The notes beneath the pieces are model-generated. The model was not told the DNA's origin. It did no database searches and worked only from the letters and a program-made list of their open reading frames with translations. DNA of 42,119 nt, from the NCBI GenBank assembly GCA_022819645.1, contig JAJEGU010000010.1, forward strand, positions 1 to 42,119. The letters run 5' to 3'. The first letter of the stretch is position 1. Every line of letters begins with the position of its first letter. The DNA is from Pseudomonadales bacterium. GTDB lineage: Bacteria; Pseudomonadota; Gammaproteobacteria; Pseudomonadales; Pseudohongiellaceae. The translations under genes were made by a program, and so were the position numbers. Shown in pieces: positions 1 to 7,230 of the stretch.

Positions 1-246
1 CCGCGAGGCGCGTTGTCCCCGGCGGCGCGTTCGCTTTCAGGTGGCGAGGCGGAAAATTTCCGGCGGCAGCAGCTTTGGAGCGCGCTCATGGCCCGGCTCC
101 CGGCTCCCGGCTCCCGGCTCCCGGCTCCCGGCTCCCGGCTCCCGGCTCCCGGCTCCCGGCTCCCGGCTCCCGGCTCCCGGCTCCCGGCTCATAAAATAAT
201 GCTGTGTGCTGTCTTTCATTGTCAAGCCCTCCTTTCGGACTCATGA
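1..246 (+). pseudogene. Possible remnant of a UvrA/ABC-type ATPase gene running into a minisatellite
   Basis: The plus frame from base 1 reads about 30 codons containing LSGGEAENFRRQQLWSAL, which resembles the ABC signature of UvrA proteins (LSGGEA followed by a basic stretch, Q-L and S-A-L). The resemblance stops where the 7-bp tandem repeat begins near position 92; the frame then reads only a repeating L-P-A-P-G-S-R pattern and stops at 246. A real UvrA continues well beyond this motif with its Walker B, so if this is UvrA-derived the gene is cut off. The similarity is short and found by eye, and the window edge hides what lies upstream. Bases 247-427 hold no gene that I can support. Confidence 0.28.
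92..190. repeat. 7-bp tandem repeat (GGCTCCC), about 14 copies
   Basis: A perfect head-to-tail array of the heptamer GGCTCCC covers about 99 bases. Because 7 is not a multiple of 3, all three frames read the same 7-residue cycle, so open frames on both strands through it (arginine/serine/proline/glycine rich) are by-products of the repeat. Arrays like this change copy number by slippage. Confidence 0.95.
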
Positions 247-427
247 AGTTCTTTTTTTGCATCCCAGGCGGCACTGACCAACGAGGGATGGCGCATTGTA
301 TTACAAATCCTGCTCAAGACTACCCCCAACCCCTGTCCCCGGGAAAATTTTTCGACTGCGCGCAGAATGGCAGGCAGGTTGGAGCGCCAAAATGAGAATT
401 GCCGGCAGGGAAGGCAACAGGTTGCGC

Positions 428-949
428 CTAGCCTGTCGATGCCGGTAATCGAAGCCGACGTAGACGCTGGTCGATCAGATGGTTTGGCAGAAACACCAAC
501 CGGTCCTCCTTCCAGGTCTCCAGCGCTTCGATCAAAAATCCACGCGTGGCGGCACCGGTCGAATCCAGTTGGTCCACAATCCACAGTACGCCATGTACGC
601 GCACGCCCTCGTTCGTGGCTATTTTGCGCAACCGGGAATCGCCCGTGAGCAGAATGCCGCCTCTGCGTGACCGTGCGGTGACGAGGCAAAAGCAGTCGTT
701 GGCCGACAACCGGCCAAATCGGCGCTTGACCGCAAATGCCTCCCCCACCTGTCTTGGCGGAAGATCGTGGGTTTCCATGCCGCCGCTGTCCAGGACTTTC
801 CAGTCCTTCGCCGAAAAATCCAGCAGTTCAGACTCCCGGACGGGCAAAGGCACCACGAATTGAAACGGCAGCTGGCCAAGCGCCCTCAAAAGCCGACCCT
901 TGCGCAGGTCGATCAGGCACGAGGCGTCATGGACCACCACCACCGGCAT
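428..949 (-). CDS. PIN-domain protein, probable toxin of a type II toxin-antitoxin pair
   Basis: This 173-residue protein looks like a PIN-fold ribonuclease. Acidic residues sit where PIN enzymes bind metal: D8 in VVVVHDASCLIDL, E39 in PVRESELLDF, D85 in LSANDCFCL and D104 in LLTGDSRLRKIA. PIN toxins cleave RNA, often tRNA or mRNA, when freed from their antitoxin. The start codon overlaps the stop of the upstream HTH/metallopeptidase gene by one base (TGATG at 951-947), so the two are translationally coupled with the regulator first. The pairing with an HTH-ImmA protein and not a small AbrB/RHH antitoxin is less usual. The fold call is good; toxin activity is inferred from the pairing. Confidence 0.8.
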   Translation of the reverse strand: MPVVVVHDASCLIDLRKGRLLRALGQLPFQFVVPLPVRESELLDFSAKDWKVLDSGGMETHDLPPRQVGEAFAVKRRFGRLSANDCFCLVTARSRRGGILLTGDSRLRKIATNEGVRVHGVLWIVDQLDSTGAATRGFLIEALETWKEDRLVFLPNHLIDQRLRRLRLPASTG

Positions 950-2028
950 CAGTCGCGCGGACCCCGGATTTCGCGTTCCACGGAAGCCAGGGTGCGGCCC
1001 AGCAGTTCCGCAGCGCGGACCGGCATGATCAATTGCTCCCCCAGCGCCCGCCAGACCAGGCGCTCAAAACGCCGCGGCCGCTCGAAAGCGCCAAAACCCT
1101 CGTTTTCCCGGATCGGCTCCGGCTCCTCCCTGCGCCAGGCGCGCGCGTAACTGCGAAAGGCATAGCTGATGCTGGACCGCGGCAAAATCCCCACCTGTCC
1201 CAGCCGCATCAAAAGGGCCGTCGCGGATACGCCATAAAGCCGCTTCAAGCGCATCAGTTCGCGGTAGGTCATTCCCTGCCTGTGGAGACCCGCTTCCGCC
1301 GCCAGATGTCCGCCCGGCACCAAAAAAGCGCCCGCGAACCGGTCAACGGCCTTTTCGAGCCGGATTTCCGGATTGCCGGTGTTTTGAATGATCCGGTGCG
1401 CGAGTTCATGCGCAAGATTGAACCGCTTGCGCTCCACGCCGGTTCCGCTGGAAACCACAACCACTGCGGTTTTGGCTTTTTTCCCATGGCAAAGCACGTC
1501 ACAGGCCAGTCCGTCAAAGCGTTCGGGCAGGTTCGCCTCGATCACCCGGATTCCCTTGTCTTCCAAAAGCCCCGTCATGCTGGCGACCGGATCGTTGCCG
1601 AGCTTCCACCGTTCCCGCAGCCGGTTCGCCATGGATTCAATGATCTCGAAGTTGCCGACACTATCAGTGACCAGGTCGCCAAATGGATCCGGCGCCGGTT
1701 CCAGTTCCAGAATATCCTCGACCGCGAGGTAGGCCTCCATCGCCTCAGTCACGATGGCCTCGACCTTTGCGCGGTCGCGCGCCGAAGTACCGGAGTGCTT
1801 GCGGAACTCGATGCCGCGCAAGGCTTCGACCTGGCCTCCCATGAGAAAATCCACAGAGACATCCAGGGTTTTGCCGAGCCCAACCAGTACCGAAGAAGAA
1901 GGCATCATCTTCCCCGATTCGTACTTGCTGATCGCCTGGGCGCTGACTTTTGGGGAAACCCGGCCGGCAAGCTCCCGCATGGACAGGCCCGCCTTCTTGC
2001 GCGCCAGCCGCAGCCTTTGTCCGAACAT
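949..2028 (-). CDS. XRE-type HTH regulator fused to ImmA/IrrE-family metallopeptidase
   Basis: This 359-residue protein carries an XRE-like helix-turn-helix at about residues 5-60 (RLRLARKKAGLSMRELA, then QAISKYESGK). A zinc-peptidase domain follows with the HELAH motif at 207-211 and a downstream acidic residue near E225 in EKAVDRFAGAFLVP. ImmA/IrrE peptidases typically cleave a partner repressor or antitoxin. I chose the ATG at 2028 because AGGAG lies 7 bases upstream (2039-2035); an in-frame ATG at 2058 has no ribosome binding site. It is the first gene of a two-gene unit with the PIN protein and probably represses itself through the palindrome at 2061-2077. It could be the antitoxin or a stress-activated switch that releases the PIN toxin; the sequence does not decide. 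Confidence 0.85.
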   Translation of the reverse strand: MFGQRLRLARKKAGLSMRELAGRVSPKVSAQAISKYESGKMMPSSSVLVGLGKTLDVSVDFLMGGQVEALRGIEFRKHSGTSARDRAKVEAIVTEAMEAYLAVEDILELEPAPDPFGDLVTDSVGNFEIIESMANRLRERWKLGNDPVASMTGLLEDKGIRVIEANLPERFDGLACDVLCHGKKAKTAVVVVSSGTGVERKRFNLAHELAHRIIQNTGNPEIRLEKAVDRFAGAFLVPGGHLAAEAGLHRQGMTYRELMRLKRLYGVSATALLMRLGQVGILPRSSISYAFRSYARAWRREEPEPIRENEGFGAFERPRRFERLVWRALGEQLIMPVRAAELLGRTLASVEREIRGPRD

Positions 2029-2051
2029 GATGTTCTCCTGTTGGATTTGGG

Positions 2052-2081
2052 TTGACATGCTACATTTATGAATTGTATTGT
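2052..2081 (+). promoter_or_regulatory. Candidate sigma-70 promoter for the DUF2188 gene
   Basis: TTGACA at 2052-2057, an 18-base spacer and TATTGT at 2076-2081 form a plausible plus-strand promoter about 45 bases upstream of the DUF2188 start. It overlaps the leader of the divergent HTH gene and contains the palindrome at 2061-2077. Confidence 0.45.
2061..2077. promoter_or_regulatory. Imperfect 17-bp palindrome, candidate operator of the HTH protein
   Basis: TACATTTATGAATTGTA is a near-palindrome with TACA/TGTA ends and two mismatched pairs. It lies in the spacer of the plus-strand promoter and just upstream of the HTH gene's ribosome binding site, where a bound repressor could control both divergent genes. 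No direct evidence of binding exists in the sequence. Confidence 0.4.
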
Positions 2082-2127
2082 AAACCATAATCCATCACAT
2101 GCGCGGTTGCGCAACACGAGGCATGGC

Positions 2128-2346
2128 ATGGCAAATCAACACGTGGTTCCCCACCAGGGCGGATGGGCCGTCAAAGGCGCAGGCAACGATAAGGCAACGC
2201 GGGTCCTCCCGACACAGCGGGAGGCTATCGACGAGGTCCGCGGTATCGCCCGCAATCAGGAATCGGAATTGCTGATCCACGGCCGGGACGGGCGGATTCG
2301 CGAGCGCGATTCCTACGGTTCCGACCCCTATCCTCCCAGAGCTTAG
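2128..2346 (+). CDS. DUF2188 domain protein
   Basis: This 72-residue protein starts MANQHVVPHQGGWAVKG and continues with RATRVL-like, TQREA and ARNQESELLIHGRDGRIRE segments, ending in SYGSDPYPP. That is essentially the whole DUF2188 family pattern (HVVP..GGWAVKG, then ELxIHGRDGRIR and DSYGxDP.PP). The family is small, soluble and of unknown function, common in mobile and accessory regions. The start at 2128 is preceded by GAGG at 2118-2121; longer in-frame starts upstream lack family similarity. Its TAG stop (2344-2346) overlaps the TAA stop of the opposing UDG-like gene, a tail-to-tail arrangement. It is divergent from the HTH-PIN pair and may share its operator. Confidence 0.88.
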   Translation: MANQHVVPHQGGWAVKGAGNDKATRVLPTQREAIDEVRGIARNQESELLIHGRDGRIRERDSYGSDPYPPRA

Positions 2347-2937
2347 GAGCAATTCGAGGCAATGCCCACATGTTGGTGTGCGCCTCCAGCCCGCGTGAGA
2401 AGACCCTGGAATGTCGTCAGGGCTTTGTCGTATCGCAGCCCCCCCCGCGGGATGCCTGATCGCGGCCCATTCCACATTACCGGGCCATTCGAGTATGTGA
2501 TCCCGCAGTTCAACCCCCAAGACAAGAACAGCATCAGGCTCCAACTCCTTCAGCACGACCTTAAAGGGTTCCCGCGCCGCCACCCATTGCTGAGACGTGG
2601 GACGGCAACGGGACTTATCGCCCACCAGTGTCTGCACAAAATTGTAGAACGCGATTTCCTGGAATATTTCCGCTATTTCAGAGCCTTCAATCCACCCGCC
2701 CTGCCCGCGAAGCACATTCGCGATCACTGTGAAGAACCTGAGCCGACCCTTGCCTTGCGCATAGTCCTCTATGACTTCCCTGGTTGTGTTCTGGTCACTG
2801 TGTTGCCCTCCGTAGTGCGATTCCCCAAGCACCAAAAGACGAACGCCGAATCGGCTCTTGCCGTAGCGGTCACCCACCCATGGTAGAAATCCCACTCCCC
2901 TCTCGACCAACTTGTTGTCTCTTTGTTTCATTTCCAT
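2343..2937 (-). pseudogene. Uracil-DNA-glycosylase-like protein, frameshifted in a G8 run
   Basis: From the ATG at 2937 (GAGG 8 bases upstream) the frame reads LLVLGESHYGGQ, FYNFVQ, a W-x-x-A-x-E-P-F segment and DAVLVLGVELRDHI, like proteins of the uracil-DNA-glycosylase superfamily often annotated as hypothetical. After IRHPAGG the sense is lost at a run of eight G on the coding strand (plus-strand C at 2439-2446). Removing one G restores HPAGGLRYDKALTTFQGLL and a stop at 2343-2345, giving about 198 residues, with the stop abutting that of the opposing DUF2188 gene. Without the correction the frame runs to 2095, straight through DUF2188. The cause is a true slippage mutation, phase variation or a sequencing error; the sequence alone cannot tell. 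Substrate and activity are unknown. Confidence 0.7.
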
Positions 2938-3248
2938 CCGCCAATCCTCATTAAACCGGTTGCCATTGATCCTGATGCGAATGGGCGGCGTCACACGCTT
3001 TCAGGCCCACACCGGGTATCCATCAATGTCCCATTCGATTCAACGGGCCAACGCGTAAAAAGACCCTAAGTATTCCCGAAAATGGTTGTCGTAAACTTTC
3101 CGCGCTGGATTCCAGTGGCTCCATTTCCTTGCCGGGTCCGGGTTGGCGGCATCGACCTCGCCGGACAGGCCCGCGGGCGGAGCCGGGCTTGGCAGACTCG
3201 GGGATAGCGGGGTCGATTCCCGCGAATCATGTGGGATCCGAGCGGTGT
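2938..3248. other. Gene-free stretch between the accessory block and the MFS gene
   Basis: No convincing gene is present. Bases 3214-3230 (GCGGGGTCGATTCCCGC) can form a 5-bp stem with a 7-base loop reminiscent of a tRNA T-arm, but no anticodon arm or acceptor stem accompanies it. The right edge leads into the MFS promoter. Confidence 0.5.
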
Positions 3249-3278
3249 TTGCAACTTACGCTTAATGATATTACATTA
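3249..3278 (+). promoter_or_regulatory. Promoter of the MFS gene with an internal palindrome
   Basis: TTGCAA at 3249-3254, a 17-base spacer and TACATT at 3272-3277 form a promoter candidate about 30 bases upstream of the MFS start. The overlapping sequence TAATGATATTACATTA (3263-3278) has inverted TAATG/CATTA arms. Its reverse strand contains TGTAATATCATTA, which matches TGTAATAATGTTA in the promoter of the cysteine hydrolase operon (7965-7953) at 10 of 13 positions, suggesting one regulator for both units. This is inference from sequence likeness. Confidence 0.5.
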
Positions 3279-3308
3279 GGTCTAATTCATCGTTGCCGGG
3301 GAAATTCC

Positions 3309-4571
3309 ATGAACAGTGTGCGCGCCAACGGGGCCTACTATCCCTGGTTCATTGCGATTTTCGCCTGCATCGTGCTGATGGTGAGCAACGGGCAGACCAT
3401 TTCCGGGCTGTCGGTCTTCAATGTCGAGTTCATGAACGAGTTCGGCTGGTCCCTGGGAGAGATCACCTTTCGCGACATGATCACCCTGCTGCTGGCGGGG
3501 CTGGTGGCGCCGGCGACCGGTATCCTGATCGACCGCTTCGGCGTGCGGGTCTGCATGCTGGTGGGCTGGGGACTGTTGATTTTGGGCAATATCGCCTACA
3601 GCCGGATGGATAGCCTCACCGAGCTGTATCTGGTGCACGCCCTGTTCGCCCTGGTGCTGGTGGTCTGCGGCCTCAACGCCGCGGTGATTCTGGTTTCCAA
3701 GTGGTTCGGGCGCTTTCGCGGCACCGCCATCGGCATCGCCCTGATGGGGACGAGCCTGGGTGGCATCCTGTTCCCCCAGTACGGCACCGCGATGATTGAA
3801 ACCCTGGGCTGGCGCAGCGCATTCCTGTGGGGCAGCCTGTTTCCCGCAGTGATGCTGGTGCTGACCTGGCTGCTGGTCAAGGACAGGCCCGACCACGGCG
3901 ATGCCCTCCCGGATCAGGCGGGCGCGATGGATGCGCGACAGGCGGCAATCGACCCCGGCGCCGGCGTGGCCTATGCCGACGCCTTGCGCAGCCGCTCGTT
4001 CTGGGCGCTGGCGATCATCGCCATGGCGACTTTCTATACCGTGCTCGGCACCCAGGCGCATATTTTCGTTTACATGACCGACGCCGACTTCAACGCCCAG
4101 GTGGCGACCAACGCCATCAGCCTGTTCTTTTTCTGCGCCCTGATCGGCAAGTTCGTGTTCGGCCTCGCGGCGGATTACCTCGACAAGCGCAAGGTGTTCT
4201 ACGGCAATATCCTGGTAATGCTGCTCGGGTCGCTGATTCTGATCCGCATGGACGTGGCGCTGATCTGGGTCGCGGTGACCGCCTTCGGCCTCGGCTGGGG
4301 CGGGGTCTACACCATGATCCAGCTCACCGTGATGAACATTTTCGGCATTCGCGACGCCGGCAAGATTCTCGGCACCATCACCGTGCTCGACGCCAGCGGC
4401 GGCGGCCTCGGCATCTGGCTCACGGGAGTGATTTATGACGCCACGGGCAGCTATGAACTGCCGTTCCTGATTTTCGCCGCGCTGATCGTGGTCGCCCTGG
4501 CGGCGCTTACCCAGGTGAAGCAGCCCGGGGCGGAGGCGGCGCCGGCGCCCGCCACGGGCGCCGCAACCTGA
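3309..4571 (+). CDS. Major facilitator superfamily transporter, probable organic-anion carrier
   Basis: This 420-residue protein is strongly hydrophobic with about 12 membrane segments and a hydrophilic central loop near residues 195-225. The loop after the second helix carries DRFGVR, the usual MFS motif A region (G..aDR.G.R). The overall pattern resembles OFA/monocarboxylate-type carriers. The start at 3309 fits MNSVRANGAYYPWF, with the first helix following directly; a longer upstream frame is only low-complexity intergenic DNA. Its stop is directly followed by the CopD-like gene. As the neighbouring genes encode a cysteine hydrolase, PuuE-like proteins and a CoA-transferase, it probably imports their substrate, which I cannot name. 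Confidence 0.85.
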   Translation: MNSVRANGAYYPWFIAIFACIVLMVSNGQTISGLSVFNVEFMNEFGWSLGEITFRDMITLLLAGLVAPATGILIDRFGVRVCMLVGWGLLILGNIAYSRMDSLTELYLVHALFALVLVVCGLNAAVILVSKWFGRFRGTAIGIALMGTSLGGILFPQYGTAMIETLGWRSAFLWGSLFPAVMLVLTWLLVKDRPDHGDALPDQAGAMDARQAAIDPGAGVAYADALRSRSFWALAIIAMATFYTVLGTQAHIFVYMTDADFNAQVATNAISLFFFCALIGKFVFGLAADYLDKRKVFYGNILVMLLGSLILIRMDVALIWVAVTAFGLGWGGVYTMIQLTVMNIFGIRDAGKILGTITVLDASGGGLGIWLTGVIYDATGSYELPFLIFAALIVVALAALTQVKQPGAEAAPAPATGAAT

Positions 4572-4586
4572 ATGGGGGGATTGACA

Positions 4587-5264
4587 ATGATTACCGAGCT
4601 TGCGGTGCTGCGCTGGCTGCATATTCTGGCCATGGTCTATTGGCTGGGAGGCGAATGGGGCGTATTCCAGACTTCCACCCATGTCATCGATCGCCGCCTG
4701 TCCATGGAAGAGCGGCGGCGGCACATGGAAACCGCCTACCGGATCGATATTCTCGCCCGCACCGGCATCATCATGCTGCTGCCGCTGGGCCTGCATATGG
4801 GCAATATCTGGGGCGTGCAGCCCCTGGGCGGCGCCTGGCTGTGGCTGATGTGGGCGCTGTTCGCCGGCTGGCTGGCGCTGTGCTGGGCGGCTTTCCTCCA
4901 TCGCGAAACCGATCGGGGCATCCGCCTGACGATCTGGGACGAGCGCATCCGCTATGTGGTCATTCCCGCCCTGCTGATTACCGCGGTGTCGTCCCTGCTC
5001 GGCTATGGGCCCTTCGAGGCTGGCACGGGGCAGAAATGGTTTGCCTGGAAGGTGATGCTCTATGGCCTGCTGCTGATCATCGGCCTGCAATTGCGCTACA
5101 TCATGCGCGAATGGACCAGACTGTTCCGGGTGCTCGCCGCCGGCCCCGACCCCGAGGCGGAAAGCACCCTGGAGAAGTCGCTCCGTTTCGGCAAGCGGCT
5201 GGCCTATGTGTACTGGGTCGGCATCGCCACGGTAGCCTTCTTTGGCGCGACCAAGTTTGTTTGA
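4587..5264 (+). CDS. Integral membrane protein of CopD/DUF2269-like type
   Basis: The protein has 225 residues and about six membrane helices. Its opening LRWLHILAMVYWLGGEWG resembles the W-L-H...W-x-G-G pattern of CopD-like and DUF2269-like membrane proteins, whose histidines may bind heme or metal; a second conserved-looking histidine sits in LGLHMGN. The start at 4587 is preferred over the in-frame ATG at 4572 because a GGGGGGA stretch lies about 8 bases upstream of 4587. It follows the MFS gene by 15 bases and is almost certainly cotranscribed. The N-terminal membrane domain of the urate oxidase PuuD has a broadly similar layout, but no cytochrome domain is present here. Function is unknown. 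Confidence 0.7.
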   Translation: MITELAVLRWLHILAMVYWLGGEWGVFQTSTHVIDRRLSMEERRRHMETAYRIDILARTGIIMLLPLGLHMGNIWGVQPLGGAWLWLMWALFAGWLALCWAAFLHRETDRGIRLTIWDERIRYVVIPALLITAVSSLLGYGPFEAGTGQKWFAWKVMLYGLLLIIGLQLRYIMREWTRLFRVLAAGPDPEAESTLEKSLRFGKRLAYVYWVGIATVAFFGATKFV

Positions 5265-5285
5265 GTGCTGCGCGTGGCGCCCCCG

Positions 5286-5392
5286 GTCATTCCGCGCGTA
5301 GTCGCGGAATCTTGTTGGGAGGGCACGGCATGAGATTCTGCGACTACGCTTCGCTCCGCGCAGAATGACGGGGGGACTACGCGCGGAATGAC
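5286..5392. repeat. Dispersed palindromic repeat (family A), three half-units
   Basis: Units at 5286-5311, 5334-5369 and 5376-5392 alternate in orientation. Their core GTCATTCYGCGCGNAG pairs with its inverted complement CTNCGCGCRGAATGAC. Related units occur at 8003, 15755, 27480 and 30208. The rightmost half lies within the end of the deacetylase gene and provides its last codons and stop. Confidence 0.85.
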
Positions 5393-6306
5393 GGGTTTTC
5401 CAGAATCTCTTCCGGGGTGGCCGGCCAGACGCCGGACTGTGAAGTGACGTACTCCAGCGCCTGCTCCAACCGGGCGATGCGGTGGGGTTGGCCGAGCACC
5501 CAGGGGTGCAGATTCAGGGAAAGCATGCGCCCGCCGGATTCCGCCGCCTCCTTCAGCAGAAAATCACAGGCGTCGCAGACCTGCTCCACCCAGGATTCCT
5601 CGGAATGCAGGTTTTGCATGAGGATGAAGCGGTCTTCGAGTTCATTCGACAGGGGCATGGCCCATAAGTCCCCGGCCCGGGTAAGGAAGCGGTAGGGCAT
5701 CTCGTCGTTGACCCAGTCGGCAAACCAGGCAATCCCCTGCTCTTTCAGCAAATCCGGCGTCAAGGGGCTTTCGTTGCGCGCCGGGCTGAGCCAGCCCCGC
5801 ACGGGACGCCCGGTGGCCTCCTCAAGGCTGTCGATGCTGCGCCGGATCAGGTCGGTTTCTTCCATGGGGGTGAGGCCGCCATGGTGCAGGCTGTCCATGT
5901 CCCAGCCATGGGCGACGATCTCGTCGCCGCGCTCGCGCAGTGCGGAAAGCAGATACGGCGCCCGCTCGATTATGGCGCCGTTGACGGCGAAACTCGGCTT
6001 GACCCGCCAGCGGTCGAACGCGTCGAGCATGCGGAAGATTCCCACCCGGTTGCCGTAATCGCGCAGGCTGAAATGGCGCAGGTCGGGATAGGGCATGCTC
6101 ATGCCGCCAGGGGCGGTGAAGGGAGCGCCGCGCGGGTTCAGGGGAAAAAACTGTACGCAGACGTTGACCCAGAAGGCGACCCGTGCGCCGCCGGGCCACG
6201 CTACCGGCTCGCGCTCGTGCAATTGCGACCAGGCATAGCGTTGATGATCCATGCCATGGCGGCGATGGCGGTAACGCAGATAATCCGGATCAGGCGGTGT
6301 CGCCAC
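5377..6306 (-). CDS. Polysaccharide-deacetylase-family protein, PuuE-like (second tandem copy)
   Basis: This 309-residue protein belongs to the NodB/polysaccharide deacetylase superfamily: WPGGARVAFWV near the N terminus, RDYGNRVG, KPSFAVNGAIIE, the DEIVAHGWDMDSLHH segment where metal or substrate residues lie, and RGWLSPARNESPLT. Relatives include deacetylases and the metal-independent allantoinase PuuE, so the substrate may be an amide ring and not a polysaccharide. The GTG at 6306 is preferred because residues before the ATG at 6252 (DPDYLRYRHRRHGMDHQRY) look family-like and the resulting length matches the paralogue. It overlaps the upstream paralogue by 17 bases. Its C terminus (PSFRA and the TAG stop) is encoded by a family A repeat, so the original end may have been different. 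Confidence 0.82.
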   Translation of the reverse strand: MATPPDPDYLRYRHRRHGMDHQRYAWSQLHEREPVAWPGGARVAFWVNVCVQFFPLNPRGAPFTAPGGMSMPYPDLRHFSLRDYGNRVGIFRMLDAFDRWRVKPSFAVNGAIIERAPYLLSALRERGDEIVAHGWDMDSLHHGGLTPMEETDLIRRSIDSLEEATGRPVRGWLSPARNESPLTPDLLKEQGIAWFADWVNDEMPYRFLTRAGDLWAMPLSNELEDRFILMQNLHSEESWVEQVCDACDFLLKEAAESGGRMLSLNLHPWVLGQPHRIARLEQALEYVTSQSGVWPATPEEILENPSFRA

Positions 6307-7222
6307 CAGCGGCCTCCCGCTTGCGGCGAATGTCTTCCACCGCGCTATCGTAGTAGTTGGCCAGGAAGTACTCGGCGATTTCCCGCCCCGTGGTGACCCA
6401 GACCCCATCATGCCCGGTGATGTACCCGATCGCCTGTTCGAGCGCGGCAAGGCGATGGGGGCAACTCACCTGATAGTTGTGGGTGGGAATGCACATCACC
6501 GTGCCGCCGGTTTCGCCCTCGGCGTAAAGACGGTCGAAGTTGTCCCGCAGCATGCTGCCGTAACGCCGGGGCTCGATGCGGTTGACCACATAGGCGATGG
6601 TGTCGTTCATCTCCAGTGAATAGGGTATCGAGATGAAACGCTGTCCGCCGCGCACCCGCACCGGGGTGGGTTGGTCGTCGTGAAACAGGTCGCAGGTGTA
6701 GATTCCCCCGGCCTCGGCGAACAGGTCCATGGTGTGTTCGGAATGGGACAGCGCCGGCGCCAGATAGCCCGCCGGGCGCCGGCCGGTGTGCTTTTCGATG
6801 CTGTCCATGGCGTCGAGGATCATTGTCCGCTCCTGTTCCTCGGACAGGCCATAGGTGTAGCGGGTGTTGTAGATGCCGTGGCTGAAGAACTCCCAGTCGA
6901 GTTCCGCGCAGGCTTCGATGATTTCGGGATGGTGCTCGCAAAGCGCCGCCGACAGCGAGACCGAACCGCGGATGCCATGGCGTTCGAGCAGGCGCATCTG
7001 CCGCTCATGGCCGACGCGATTGCCGTAGTCGCGGATCGAATAGCCGCCCACATCGGGATACGGGCGCGGCCAGGGTTTGCGATAAGGATTGGCGGGCGGG
7101 TCAAGTTCGTAGAATTCGATGTTCGGCGCCACCCAGAAAGCGATTCTCGCGCCGCCCGGCCAGACGATCCGGGGCCGGTCGCGATAGGGCCAGTAATCGT
7201 AGAGTTTGAGGTCGGGCTGCAT
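6290..7222 (-). CDS. Polysaccharide-deacetylase-family protein, PuuE-like (first tandem copy)
   Basis: This 310-residue paralogue of the next gene shares WPGGARIAFWV, YPDVGGYSIRDYGNRVG and the C-terminal layout. Characteristic parts include WEFFSHGIYNTRYTYGL, HTGRRPAGYLAPALSHSEHT and YTCDLFHDDQPTPV. There is no signal peptide, so it acts in the cytoplasm, which argues against a cell-wall polysaccharide as substrate and for a small-molecule amidohydrolase role as in PuuE. The ATG at 7222 is 8 bases after the stop of the cysteine hydrolase gene. The two copies differ widely, suggesting related but distinct substrates or a hetero-oligomer. The substrate is not deducible from the sequence. Confidence 0.83.
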   Translation of the reverse strand: MQPDLKLYDYWPYRDRPRIVWPGGARIAFWVAPNIEFYELDPPANPYRKPWPRPYPDVGGYSIRDYGNRVGHERQMRLLERHGIRGSVSLSAALCEHHPEIIEACAELDWEFFSHGIYNTRYTYGLSEEQERTMILDAMDSIEKHTGRRPAGYLAPALSHSEHTMDLFAEAGGIYTCDLFHDDQPTPVRVRGGQRFISIPYSLEMNDTIAYVVNRIEPRRYGSMLRDNFDRLYAEGETGGTVMCIPTHNYQVSCPHRLAALEQAIGYITGHDGVWVTTGREIAEYFLANYYDSAVEDIRRKREAAGGDTA

Positions 7223-7230
7223 GGTTTTGC

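Noticed and set aside
736..2055. Open frame of 439 codons on the plus strand
   Set aside because: It is antisense to the HTH-metallopeptidase and PIN genes, whose motifs are clear.
2095..2342. C-terminal extension of the UDG-like gene
   Set aside because: It is antisense to the well-matched DUF2188 gene and follows the homopolymer frameshift; the corrected frame stops at 2343.
3190..3240. tRNA-like T-arm (GCGGGGTCGATTCCCGC)
   Set aside because: The loop lacks the leading T of the usual TTCRA pattern and no anticodon arm or acceptor stem can be drawn around it.
3282..5090. Open frame of 602 codons on the minus strand
   Set aside because: It is opposite the MFS and CopD-like genes, is rich in H, Q, G and A as antisense frames of GC-rich genes are, and matches no family.
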